Positions 50,200 through 58,726 of a stretch of 64,000 nucleotides of DNA are shown piece after piece. Source of the DNA: Bacillota bacterium (GTDB lineage Bacteria; Bacillota; Clostridia; Acetivibrionales; DSM-1351); contig JAEYHZ010000015.1 in NCBI GenBank assembly GCA_023409265.1, positions 62,001-126,000 of the forward strand, written 5' to 3'. The translations under genes were made by a program, and so were the position numbers. The first letter of the stretch is position 1. Each line of letters opens with the position of its first letter. The notes under the pieces were generated by a model, which was not told the DNA's origin, ran no database searches, and was given only the letters and a program-made list of their open reading frames with translations.

Positions 50200-51430
50200 A
50201 CCGGTCAGATTTTCAGCAGCTCTTCTATGCCTGCTGATGAGTATAGGTATTCTGGCAGGCTGCTATGATAACAGAGAAATAGAGGACCTGGCTTATGTTA
50301 TAGCAATTGGAATTGACGAAGCAGACGGCCAGAATTTCAATCTTACCTTTCAGACTGCAGTACCGCAGGCAATTACAGGCGGAGGCGGTGAGGGTACAGC
50401 TGTTACTTCCTATAAAACAGATAATTTTCTGTCAGGCTTGAAAAAATCCAGCCAGTACCTGAGCAGGACAATAAACCTGTCACATACAAAGATAATTGTA
50501 GTGTCCGAGGCAATTGCCAAAAAGGGTGTCACTGCTTTCGTAAATGGCCTGCAGCAGGGGATGCAGATAAGGCCGGACATAAATATCATAGTTGCTGCTG
50601 AAGGGGCAAAAAAATATATTGAGTCAGTTCAACCCAAGCTTTCTTCAAATCCATCAAGATATTATGAGCTTTTATTTAAATCCTATGAGTCAGACTTTCT
50701 GGTTCCCAACGCTCGGTTGGAGGACTATCTGTACAGAGCCAAAAATAAGGGGGCGCAGCCCATAGCTATATATACTTCCGTTGATAAAACCATTATTGAA
50801 AGTAAAAAGCCTGAAGACGGCGGAGGTGAACAAGGAAAAAAAGAAAGCGGCGGAGTTAAGGAGAAAAAGTCTGGAGGAGGCGGAGATAAGAAGAGTGGAG
50901 GGGAAGAAGAAAAGAAAATGTCACTGGAGGGTCTTGCAGTGTTCAAGCTGGACAAAATGGTGGGCAGGCTGGATCCCCGTGAGGCTTCAATTTTTGCCCT
51001 CATGACCGGCTCAAACAACATTGCACTTGACGTTACAGATCCTCTTGATAACAGATTCAAGGTCCTCAGCAATGTCAAAAAGGAGAAATCGTCAACTACA
51101 AACGTTACTTTTAAGAACGGAAAGCCTGTAGTTGATATCAATCTGATTTTGGATATAAATGTGCAATCGGTGCAGAGTAATAACAATTATGATGAGGTAA
51201 AAAACGCAGATAAGCTGAATAAAGCATACAGGGATATGATTGAAAGTCAGGTACAGGCACTGTTGAAAAAAGTGACTTATGAATACCAATCAGATATTTT
51301 CGGGTACGGTGAAATGGCAAAAAAGAACTTTCTGACTATTGAAAAATGGGAAAAGGCTAAATGGCCGGAGATATTTCCTCAAACCCAATATAACCTAAGG
51401 CTGGATACAGAAATCATAAGACATGGTTAA
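50192..51430 (+). CDS. gerAC: Spore germinant receptor C subunit (GerAC), second operon, with Gly/Lys-rich insert
   Basis: 412 residues of the Ger(x)C family. Signal peptide with lipobox LAGC, then YDNREIEDLAYVIAIGIDE, the GerAC hallmark. Residues about 205-245 are a low-complexity Gly/Lys/Glu insert (GGGEQGKKESGG...KKSGGGGDKKSGGEEEKK) not present in the copy at 40917. The C-terminal domain ends with YQSDIFGYGEMAKKNF and KWPEIFPQ, as in other GerAC. Likely cotranscribed with gerAA and gerAB. Confidence 0.93.
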   Translation: MNKPVRFSAALLCLLMSIGILAGCYDNREIEDLAYVIAIGIDEADGQNFNLTFQTAVPQAITGGGGEGTAVTSYKTDNFLSGLKKSSQYLSRTINLSHTKIIVVSEAIAKKGVTAFVNGLQQGMQIRPDINIIVAAEGAKKYIESVQPKLSSNPSRYYELLFKSYESDFLVPNARLEDYLYRAKNKGAQPIAIYTSVDKTIIESKKPEDGGGEQGKKESGGVKEKKSGGGGDKKSGGEEEKKMSLEGLAVFKLDKMVGRLDPREASIFALMTGSNNIALDVTDPLDNRFKVLSNVKKEKSSTTNVTFKNGKPVVDINLILDINVQSVQSNNNYDEVKNADKLNKAYRDMIESQVQALLKKVTYEYQSDIFGYGEMAKKNFLTIEKWEKAKWPEIFPQTQYNLRLDTEIIRHG

Positions 51431-51503
51431 ACTTCCTGTTTGGTAAAGTGGTATGCGTTATTACAGTTTTAGAATACTTTAATATATGAAATGGAGACTT
51501 TGT

Positions 51504-51671
51504 ATGGTATTTAATATAATATTAATGCTGATTGTACTCTGGATAAGTATTTACACTTTTAGCTTTGGTGTGTGGACCTGGAAAAAAAAGAACAGGTTTG
51601 GTGCTGCAGTAGTTATGTTTATTGCTCTTGTAACCACCATGCTTCCTTTTATGTATTTGTTTTTAAAGTAG
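51504..51671 (+). CDS. Small two-helix membrane protein
   Basis: 55 residues from ATG 51504 (GGAG seven bases upstream); ATG 51486 would add six residues without an SD. Two hydrophobic segments (FNIILMLIVLWISIYTFSFGVW and AAVVMFIALVTTMLPFMYLF) with a Lys-rich turn between them. Family not recognised. It comes right after gerAC and before a strong terminator, so it may be the last gene of the germinant receptor operon. Confidence 0.65.
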   Translation: MVFNIILMLIVLWISIYTFSFGVWTWKKKNRFGAAVVMFIALVTTMLPFMYLFLK

Positions 51672-51726
51672 ATTAAAGCATTAACTTTACGTCAATAATA
51701 AGCTTGTATATCCAACATACATTTGC

Positions 51727-51774
51727 GCAAAGCCATGACAAGCCGCAGGGATGCTAGTCATGGCTTTGCTTTTT
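51727..51774 (+). terminator. Strong rho-independent terminator
   Basis: A perfect 13-bp stem, GCAAAGCCATGAC (51727-51739) with GTCATGGCTTTGC (51757-51769), followed by TTTTT. It ends the second gerA operon. Confidence 0.92.
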
Positions 51775-51823
51775 GCGTTTGTTAATGGTAACATTAAAAC
51801 ATAAAACAGCAAGGAGGGGTGTT

Positions 51824-52300
51824 ATGTTTTTCAATAAGGAAGTTTTATTAAATACCTTTGGAGATTTGCCTCAAATTATTGAGGAATACTTTAAAAACAT
51901 TGATGAGGAGACTTTGGATATTAAAAGAAGTGAAAATGCCTGGACAATAAGAGAACACCTGTATCATATAGTTAGCGTTCAGGAAATGCTGTATCAAAGA
52001 ATACTAAAGATCGAAAATGAAGAGAGGCCGGTTATCACACCATATTTCCCTGAAAATGATATAGCTGAAGCATCCCTTTTCGTCTCAATAGAAGAAGCTT
52101 TTTCAAAATATAAAGCTATCAGAGAAAAGCAGATTGTACTTATTAAGCATTTATCGGAACAAAGCTTCAAAAAGGAGGCCCAGCATGGTGAGTATGTGAG
52201 ATATAATATACCCATCATTATCAATCACATGGTATTTCACGAATACTGGCATATGTACAGAATCGAAGAGCTTTGGCTGACCAGAGACTTAAGAGACTAA
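51824..52300 (+). CDS. DinB-family protein
   Basis: 158 residues with DinB_2-like features: WTIREHLYHIVSVQEMLYQRI and NHMVFHEYWHMYRIEEL supply the three expected metal-binding His residues. Function unknown; relatives are damage-inducible in B. subtilis or act as thiol transferases. AAGGAGGGG precedes ATG 51824; an in-frame upstream start at 51773 overlaps the terminator and is unlikely. Confidence 0.85.
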   Translation: MFFNKEVLLNTFGDLPQIIEEYFKNIDEETLDIKRSENAWTIREHLYHIVSVQEMLYQRILKIENEERPVITPYFPENDIAEASLFVSIEEAFSKYKAIREKQIVLIKHLSEQSFKKEAQHGEYVRYNIPIIINHMVFHEYWHMYRIEELWLTRDLRD

Positions 52301-52332
52301 TCATAAAATATATCAGATATGAGGTGTGGCAA

Positions 52333-52901
52333 TTGAAGTTTTGTTTACTGATGGGAAGTCCAAGACCTAACGGCAACACGGCTGAATTAATTAAGCCATT
52401 TATTAGTGAATTGAGATTGCTGGGAGCGGAAGTTGCGGTTATAACATTGTCTGATAAAAAATAGGCTCCTGTAAGGGCTGTTACGCATGTCAGGAGTTTA
52501 CAGGCGAATATGGCTGCCGGATTAAAGATGATATGCAGAGTATTGTTTCAGAAATAGTTGAAGCGGACTGCTTTGTGTTGGCAACACCAATATATACCTG
52601 GTACTGTCCTCCTGAAATGAAGGCAATGCTGGACCGCTTTTATGGGATGAACAAGTATTATGGAAATGGCTCGGGTTCGCTGTGGGAAGGTAAAAAGTGT
52701 GCAATAATAGCGACTCATGGCGATGAACGGGAACATGGAGCAGGACCATTTGAGAGGGGAATACAAAATCTTTGTTCTCATTCAAAACTGGAATATGCAG
52801 GTATGTATTCAGTAAGAGATCTGGATAACAAAGCGTCCTTTCAAACTCCTGAAACAATAGCCGGAGCACGTGAATTTGCACACAAGCTTCTTGGATTGTA
52901 A
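52333..52901 (+). pseudogene. Flavodoxin-family NAD(P)H-dependent oxidoreductase, frameshifted
   Basis: From TTG 52333 (after GAGGTG) the frame gives LLMGSPRPNGNTAELI, the FMN loop, and ends at a TAG at 52462-52464. In the frame one base away the protein continues SCKGCYACQEFTGEYGC, FVLATPIYTWYCPPEMKAMLDRF and on to a stop at 52901. One more A in the run AAAAAA near 52456 would restore a single frame of about 189 residues. It may be a true mutation or a homopolymer sequencing error. The C-x-x-C-x-x-C segment resembles the enzyme at 23960. Confidence 0.8.
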
Positions 52902-52998
52902 TTACTGCTTGAATTGTAATTGCTTCTTGGATTGTAATTACTGCTTGGATTGTGGTTGCTTCTTGAATTGTAATTGCTTCTCGGATTGTAATAATTGT
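52891..52998 (+). repeat. Six 18-bp tandem repeats from the 3' end of the oxidoreductase gene
   Basis: Six consecutive 18-base units, consensus TTGRATTGTAATTGCTTC (some with TACTGC at the end): 52891, 52909, 52927, 52945, 52963 and 52981. Unit 1 contains the last codons and the stop of the upstream gene. Units 1 and 3 are identical, as are units 2 and 5, so the array grew partly by 36-base steps. Confidence 0.92.
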
Positions 52999-53030
52999 AA
53001 GAGATTATAGTATAGGAACAGGTAAGATTT

Positions 53031-53660
53031 ATGAAATTAGAGAAAATTTTTATTCCGTTAGGTATGATGGGCGCAGTTATTTACATAGTTCATACCATTG
53101 TTGGACAAATATTATGGCCTGAGTATAACCCGATTACAACCGACATAAGCTCACTTACCGCGAACGGTGCACCAAATGCCGGCTTGCTGCGGGTATTTAC
53201 TCTTATTTACGGCATTTGTACAATCCTATTTGTTACAGGGATGATAATTAAGGCATTCAGAAAATACCGTAGCCTGGTTAGAACAGGTTACATAATTTTA
53301 TTGATAATGGAAATCACAAGTCTTTTTGGTTATGGTTTATTTCCTTTAACCGGAGATAAATCAGAAATGAATTTTCAAAATATGATGCACATTATTGTAA
53401 CTGTCATAGTAGTATTTACTACAATTGCTTCAGGCTTTTTCCTGGCAGCCGGCTATCTAAAACAGGAAAAGATCAAAGTGGTAGGCAGGTTTACGCTTGT
53501 AATGGCTGTACTGATTACATTGTTTGGTTCGTTAAACCCTGTGGGTATGGGGCTTAAGCTCGATATTTTAGGTTTGACAGAACGTCTGGTTATATTTTCC
53601 TTACAATTTATGATGTTTGTTCTGTCTTTTTATTACACATTTCGTACAAGAGAAATGTAA
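53031..53660 (+). CDS. DUF998-family membrane protein
   Basis: 209 residues with about six membrane segments. ISSLTANGAPNAGLLRVF, SLFGYGLFPLTGD and MMHIIVTVIVVFTTIASG are DUF998 features. Function unknown. AGGTAAG SD, about 30 bases after the tandem-repeat array. Confidence 0.8.
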   Translation: MKLEKIFIPLGMMGAVIYIVHTIVGQILWPEYNPITTDISSLTANGAPNAGLLRVFTLIYGICTILFVTGMIIKAFRKYRSLVRTGYIILLIMEITSLFGYGLFPLTGDKSEMNFQNMMHIIVTVIVVFTTIASGFFLAAGYLKQEKIKVVGRFTLVMAVLITLFGSLNPVGMGLKLDILGLTERLVIFSLQFMMFVLSFYYTFRTREM

Positions 53661-53794
53661 AATTAAAATATCTGTTATACTGCATAATTCCACCTTTAGC
53701 AGGCAAATATTTATTAATTATAAGGGTTTAATAAATATTAGTTTGGTTCTGTAAGGAGGGTCTGTCCCCATTTCCGCAGAAGAAGGAGCACAAT

Positions 53795-54559
53795 ATGTAC
53801 GAAAGCAAACTATGGCGGTACTATGACGTAATAAAATTTCTTACCTTGATCAATGGAGAAATGTATTTTGTAAGAGCAGATAAATTCGAGGATAAGTATG
53901 AGGGGGCAATCCCTAAACAAAATTATCTTCACTATGTTAATTTCATAAAAAATAAAAGGGAATACAGTGCAAACATTAATTACGAAATAAAAAACGAATT
54001 CTTAGACAAGTTCAATGAAAGAAAGAAAAAAGCTGCCATAAGCTGCTGGCATTTAAATGAAAGCGAATCAGCTGCCATGTGGGAGGTATATTCAAAAGCA
54101 GGACAGGGAATAGCCGTGTGTACAACAGTCCAAAAACTCCAGAAGCTTGAGAAACCTGAAGGCTATGAAATTGAGATGTTTAAGGTTGATTATACTGATT
54201 TTGACAGGACATATGATGAGGACTTTATAAAATATGAACTGCTTCCATTTAAAATTAAGAGAAAAGAGTTTGAATATGAGCATGAATTCAGAATCATGTT
54301 ATACCAAAAAAAGGCTGAAAATCCTGGAGAAGCAAAAGACTTAACACAAGACTTTATTTCAGAGCTTAATTATCTCCCAGAAGAAGGAGTAAAAATAAGT
54401 ATAAACACATCTGAAATTATTGATGAGATAATTGCTTCCCCTCATATGAAGGAATATGAGGTAGCCGAAATTCAAAAGCTTTTAGATTTAATTAATAAAA
54501 ACAAGGGTTCAGACTTTATCATCAAAAGGTCAAGACTTTATGAAAATCTGAGATACTAA
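53795..54559 (+). CDS. DUF2971-family protein
   Basis: 254 residues. LWRYYDVIKFLTLINGEMYFVRADKFEDKYEGAIP and ISCWHLNESESAAMWEVYSKAGQGIAV (shown here as landmarks at residues 6 and 78) are typical of DUF2971, a family often found near mobile or defence loci but of unknown activity. The later EFEYEHEFRIM block is also conserved. GAAGGAG precedes the ATG. No partner gene is evident. Confidence 0.85.
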   Translation: MYESKLWRYYDVIKFLTLINGEMYFVRADKFEDKYEGAIPKQNYLHYVNFIKNKREYSANINYEIKNEFLDKFNERKKKAAISCWHLNESESAAMWEVYSKAGQGIAVCTTVQKLQKLEKPEGYEIEMFKVDYTDFDRTYDEDFIKYELLPFKIKRKEFEYEHEFRIMLYQKKAENPGEAKDLTQDFISELNYLPEEGVKISINTSEIIDEIIASPHMKEYEVAEIQKLLDLINKNKGSDFIIKRSRLYENLRY

Positions 54560-54661
54560 CTTATTGCATTTCATTGTTGAGTTGAACTTCTATAGTTCTT
54601 TGAATTTTAAAATTCCGGTGATAAATTAGAAGGGTGCTGGGTATTTAGTAATCATGAAATT

Positions 54662-55063
54662 ATGACAAAAGAGGAGTTTGCTTTGAAAAAACGAATAATT
54701 TATTTCAGCTTATCACTATTGTGTTTTATTATTTGTTACATAATTGTCCGCAGCTTTAGCCATAATGCGTTGATTCGTGGCTTTTCAGGAGATATAGTAG
54801 TTATATTGCTAATATATTTTTTTATGAAGGGCCTGTATGATTTCAATTCAGTGAAGCTTGGGATTTTTGTGCTTCTATTGGCTTATTGCACAGAGTTCCT
54901 GCAGTTCCTGGATATTACGACCTTATTGGGACTGGAGGACAGTAAGCTGGTTCAATTGATATTGGGCGCTGTTTTTGACCCTTTAGATTTAGCTGCATAT
55001 ACAATAGGCGCAATTTTAGCTGTTTATATAGATAAAAGACTTCTAAAAAGAGTGTTTTTATAG
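54662..55063 (+). CDS. DUF2809-family membrane protein
   Basis: 133 residues with four membrane segments. GFSGDIVVILLIYF, AYCTEFLQFLDITTLLGL and VFDPLDLAAYTIG are features of DUF2809. Function unknown; the name of one relative (YjgA) refers to ribosome maturation but is unsupported here. The last 13 codons form the first unit of a 32-bp tandem repeat that continues past the stop codon. Confidence 0.82.
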   Translation: MTKEEFALKKRIIYFSLSLLCFIICYIIVRSFSHNALIRGFSGDIVVILLIYFFMKGLYDFNSVKLGIFVLLLAYCTEFLQFLDITTLLGLEDSKLVQLILGAVFDPLDLAAYTIGAILAVYIDKRLLKRVFL

Positions 55064-55129
55064 AGAAAAGACTTTTAAAAATAGTGTTTATATAGATAAG
55101 AGACTTTTAAAAAGAGTGTTTATATAGAT
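55021..55129 (+). repeat. 32-bp tandem repeats from the 3' end of the DUF2809 gene
   Basis: Three full 32-base units (55021-55052, 55053-55084, 55085-55116) and a 13-base partial fourth. Each starts TGTTTATATAGAT or a close variant and ends AAGAG or ATAG. Unit 1 encodes the last residues of the upstream protein; the stop codon lies in unit 2. Confidence 0.9.
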
Positions 55130-55251
55130 TCAATAACTATATTAGAGGGTGAGGACATACCGGAATTTCTTAAAAAGATTCTTAGCTAAATGAAAGTGTA
55201 GATTCAAAGGTCTTGACTATCTAGAGACAATGCGTGGTATAGAGAATAGGA

Positions 55252-56010
55252 GTGATATTTATTAATACATATGAAAAAACATTATATGGCAAGACGGCTG
55301 TGATAACCGGAGCCGGACGGGGAATAGGCAAGGCAATAGCAATCGCCTATGCAAGGGCCGGAGCAAAAGTAGTATGTGCTGCACGCAGTTACGAAGAAAT
55401 TAAGAAAACTGTTGTGGAAATATCTGCCTCCGGCGGGCAGGCCATAGCAGTTAAGACCGATGTAACCTGTATTGAAGAGGTCAACAGCATGTGTGAAGCA
55501 GCGGTTAAAGAATATGGAGGAATCGACATCCTGGTAATAAACGCTGGAGCGAATTATGACCGTCAGAACGTTGAAAACAGTGATCTTGAAAATTGGAGAA
55601 AAACCATGGAGGTAAACCTTTTTGGCGCCTGCTATTGTGCTCATGCTGCCATACCGTATTTAAAGCAGAGGGGTGCAGCCAAGATAATTACCATAGGATC
55701 AGGCCTTGGACATCGCGGGTTTTCAGGTGGATCAGCCTATTCCTGTTCCAAAGCCGGTTTGTGGATGCTGACACGTATTTTGGCCCAGGAACTCCTTCAA
55801 TACAATATAAGTGTTAACGAGCTTATACCCGGGCCTGTTCAGACCTCTATCGATGATAACGACGGAGGTAGGAAAAATGTTGTTAAATCCATTGAAAGCG
55901 AGTGGCAGAAACAGCCTGAAGATGTGGTGCCGCTGGCATTGTTTCTGGCAAGTCAGCCGGAGGTTGGGCCAACGGCTCAAAGCTTCAGCCTCATGAGGAG
56001 GGATAAATAG
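55252..56010 (+). CDS. Short-chain dehydrogenase/reductase
   Basis: 252 residues of the classical SDR family. TGAGRGIG is the cofactor motif, NAG (INAGAN) stabilises the sheet, and the catalytic residues are Ser (GSGLG region) and Y-S-C-S-K. Substrate unknown. The start is unclear: GTG 55252 overlaps TAGGAG, and a non-ATG codon just downstream would have better spacing. A possible promoter (TTGACT 55213, TATAGA 55238, spacer 19) precedes it. The extreme C-terminus (SLMRRDK) lacks the usual DGG ending. Confidence 0.85.
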   Translation: MIFINTYEKTLYGKTAVITGAGRGIGKAIAIAYARAGAKVVCAARSYEEIKKTVVEISASGGQAIAVKTDVTCIEEVNSMCEAAVKEYGGIDILVINAGANYDRQNVENSDLENWRKTMEVNLFGACYCAHAAIPYLKQRGAAKIITIGSGLGHRGFSGGSAYSCSKAGLWMLTRILAQELLQYNISVNELIPGPVQTSIDDNDGGRKNVVKSIESEWQKQPEDVVPLALFLASQPEVGPTAQSFSLMRRDK

Positions 56011-56154
56011 GAGTGTATGTTTTTTTAATATTTATGAACAAAGTTTTTCATATTTAGTGCTTTAAATCAACTTTATATTACTGTGGTCTGATTGTCATAA
56101 TTCGTAAGATAATGTACTATTTAATCATAATCTTAATACAGAAAGGTATAACAT

Positions 56155-58146
56155 ATGAAAAGTATTAAACAGAAACTGATCATCTATTTTTCATCTTTAG
56201 TTGTAGTATTTTTTCTTATATCATCACTGTTCAATTATTTTAATGTTTCCAGCCTATTAATGAATTCGGCTCAAAACCAATTATCAAACAGGGCCCAGGA
56301 TATGTCAAAACTTGTAGATTCATTTGTCGATGCACAAATCAGAGAAATGTCTACAATTGCATCAGTTCTGGAAATGAATGACCAGGCAAGTACCACTGAA
56401 AAATTAAAAAAAGAAGCTGCACGACTAAAGTACAACATGATTATTACCAGTGATCTTAACGGAATTGCAACACTCCCTAATGGAAAAACGGCAGATATAA
56501 GCAAGAGAGATTATTTTCAAAAAGCGGTAAAAGGTCAAGCTAACATGTCAAACCCGCTTATTAGTGTGGTGGAGGGAGAAGAATCTAAGCTTGTTTTGGT
56601 AGTTGCGGTTCCCATAACTGTTGACGGTAAAATAACAAAAATCCTGGTAGGTCAGTTGAATGGAGATTTCTTGTCAAACTTTGCAAAGGAAAGCAAATTC
56701 AGTGATACCGGTTATGCAATGTTGGTGGATGACAAGGGTACAATTATTTCACATATTGACACAAACTATATATACAATGCTTATAACCCTATTGAGGATT
56801 CGAAAAAAAATGCCGATGCCAAGGAATTTGCAGGTGTAATATCAAAGGTAATCGGTAAGAACTCGGGAACCGAAAGCTATAACTTTAATAAAGAAAAAAG
56901 GTATGCTGCTTTTACAGCAATAGAAAAAACAGGCTGGTCTATTATTGTATCGGAACGTGAAAGTGTAATACTCGAAGCACTTGGCAGCTTTAGGGTAATG
57001 ACTTCCGTTGCATCCTTGATTATAATCATATTGGTAATCGGTATTACATATTTGGTTGGTTACTCCATAGCCAGGCCAATAAGCCAGGTTGCTGCCTATG
57101 CTAAGCTTGTGGGTAATCTGGATGTTAGGGAAAATTTACCGGAAAAACTATTAAATCAAAAGAATGAAATTGGAGTTCTCAGTAAATCCTTCCAGTCTCT
57201 GGTGGATAATCTGAGATTTTTTATAAATAAGGTAAATTTATCAGCCGAAGATGTAAGGAATTCGGCAAATACTCTGAGTGATGTAACTGAGCAGACTGCT
57301 GTTGCATCAGAGGAAACGGCAAGGGTAATAGAGGAAATCTCAAGAGGCGCCAATGAACAATCGGATATGACCCAAAATGGAGACGATATGGTTCAAAATC
57401 TGGGAAAAATTCTTGAAAAAGACATAACTCTTCTCAATGAGTTGAATAAATCTTCTGATAATGTGGTTTCTCTGGTTCATGACGGGCTTAAGGAAATAAC
57501 TTATTTAACTGAAAAGACTAAACAAACTGATATTGCAACCAGAAAGATATATGATGGTATAATTAAAACCAACGAAAGCTCATCTAAAATCAGTGAAGCA
57601 AGTGCAGTAATTGCTTCAATTGCAGAACAGACTAATCTTCTGGCATTAAATGCCGCTATAGAGGCGGCCAGAGCAGGAGAACACGGAAAGGGCTTTTCAG
57701 TTGTTGCCGATGAAATAAGAAAGCTTGCGGAACAGTCCAGTGAATCAACAAAGCAGATTGACTTTATTGTAAAAGAACTGCAGCAGAATTCAAATGAGGC
57801 AGTTCAAACAATGCAACAGGTTATTTCAATCATAGAACAACAAGGGGAAAGTGTACAGGCAACCGATATGAAATATAAGACTATAGCTGATGCCATTAAT
57901 ATGTCGGTTGAGAGAATTTCGCAAATGAATAGTTTAAGTGCTGAAATGGAGCAGAACAAGATTAACATTCTGGATATTATGCAAAGTCTTGCCGCTATTG
58001 CAGAACAAAATGCTGCAAGTACTCAGCAGGTCTCAGCCTCTGTGGAAGAGCAAACAGCATCACTTGAAGAAATATCCAACTCCAGTGAAAGGCTTAAGCA
58101 GCTGGTAAATGAATTAAATTTACTTGTATCAAAATTTAAGACCTGA
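56155..58146 (+). CDS. Methyl-accepting chemotaxis protein (dCache-HAMP-MA)
   Basis: 663 residues. TM1 is at about 8-28, an extracytoplasmic dCache-type sensor at about 35-275, TM2 at about 283-305, HAMP follows (ARPISQVAAYAKLVGN), and the cytoplasmic helical hairpin has its tip at EQTNLLALNAAIEAARAGEHGKG near 489-511. It would signal through CheA/CheW encoded elsewhere. It ends in a run of S/E/T-rich adaptation heptads without a CheR-binding pentapeptide. Single gene with a terminator downstream. Confidence 0.95.
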   Translation: MKSIKQKLIIYFSSLVVVFFLISSLFNYFNVSSLLMNSAQNQLSNRAQDMSKLVDSFVDAQIREMSTIASVLEMNDQASTTEKLKKEAARLKYNMIITSDLNGIATLPNGKTADISKRDYFQKAVKGQANMSNPLISVVEGEESKLVLVVAVPITVDGKITKILVGQLNGDFLSNFAKESKFSDTGYAMLVDDKGTIISHIDTNYIYNAYNPIEDSKKNADAKEFAGVISKVIGKNSGTESYNFNKEKRYAAFTAIEKTGWSIIVSERESVILEALGSFRVMTSVASLIIIILVIGITYLVGYSIARPISQVAAYAKLVGNLDVRENLPEKLLNQKNEIGVLSKSFQSLVDNLRFFINKVNLSAEDVRNSANTLSDVTEQTAVASEETARVIEEISRGANEQSDMTQNGDDMVQNLGKILEKDITLLNELNKSSDNVVSLVHDGLKEITYLTEKTKQTDIATRKIYDGIIKTNESSSKISEASAVIASIAEQTNLLALNAAIEAARAGEHGKGFSVVADEIRKLAEQSSESTKQIDFIVKELQQNSNEAVQTMQQVISIIEQQGESVQATDMKYKTIADAINMSVERISQMNSLSAEMEQNKINILDIMQSLAAIAEQNAASTQQVSASVEEQTASLEEISNSSERLKQLVNELNLLVSKFKT

Positions 58147-58172
58147 TATCAATTTGTCATTATATAATTTGT

Positions 58173-58215
58173 AAAATCTCCTCTGTATAATAAATTGTAC
58201 AAAGGAGATTTTTTT
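58173..58215 (+). terminator. Rho-independent terminator after the chemoreceptor gene
   Basis: AAAATCTCCT (58173-58182) pairs with AGGAGATTTT (58203-58212), extended by partly paired CTGTA/TACA, and is followed by more T. Confidence 0.88.
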
Positions 58216-58375
58216 ACGGGCATAGGAACATTTGGTGCCTATGGCAACGGTTATCTATACAAAGGCTTACAAGTGCAAATATTTCTAAATCGAATGATTC
58301 CTAACATCTGAAAATGGAAAATATCTCCCGTTTTCTCTCTTATCCAAATTCTTATTTCAATTATCAGTTTTGCCA

Positions 58376-58405
58376 TTGACAAGCATGTTAAGTCTATTGT
58401 ATACT
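58376..58405 (+). promoter_or_regulatory. Promoter of tRNA-Trp
   Basis: TTGACA (58376-58381), an 18-base spacer and TATACT (58400-58405), 12 bases before the tRNA. Confidence 0.8.
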
Positions 58406-58417
58406 AATATTCGTCTT

Positions 58418-58493
58418 AGGGGAGTAGCGCAATTGGTAGAGTAGCGGTCTCCAAAACCGTCGGCTGCGGGTTCAAGTCCTGTCTCCCCTGCCA
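58418..58493 (+). tRNA. trnW: tRNA-Trp (anticodon CCA)
   Basis: A 76-base cloverleaf. Acceptor AGGGGAG pairs with CTCCCCT, the D arm has GCGCAATTGGTAGAGT, the anticodon loop CTCCAAA gives anticodon CCA, and the T arm GGGTTCAAGTCCTGT is followed by the encoded CCA end. It is a single tRNA with its own promoter and terminator. Confidence 0.96.
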
Positions 58494-58496
58494 AAG

Positions 58497-58530
58497 AAAA
58501 CGTCCTGTACGCAAGTACAGGGCGTTTTTT
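58497..58530 (+). terminator. Terminator of tRNA-Trp
   Basis: AAAACG-CCTGTAC (from 58497) pairs with GTACAGG-CGTTTT around a GCAA tetraloop and is followed by T. The remaining 195 bases to the DUF881 gene show no gene. Confidence 0.9.
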
Positions 58531-58726
58531 ATTGTGTTCCGATTACGGACTTGACGCCAGAAGGTGGGACGCAGGGATCAGATTCATTTCGCCAATCATT
58601 CATTTAATTAAGTATTTCCTGAATTTTTAATAGTATTGCTCCTCAGCTTGAAAAAATGTATTATTATAAGTAGAATATACAGGATAGAATATATAACTTC
58701 GCCATAAATCAATTAATGAGGCCGAC

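Noticed and set aside
50725..51186. Minus-strand reading frame opposite gerAC
   Set aside because: Its Pro/Ser-rich stretch is the antisense of the Gly/Lys insert of GerAC; no start context.
52891..52998. CRISPR-like short repeats
   Set aside because: The units are directly adjacent with no unique spacers and no cas genes; the same holds for 20112-20176 and 55021-55129.
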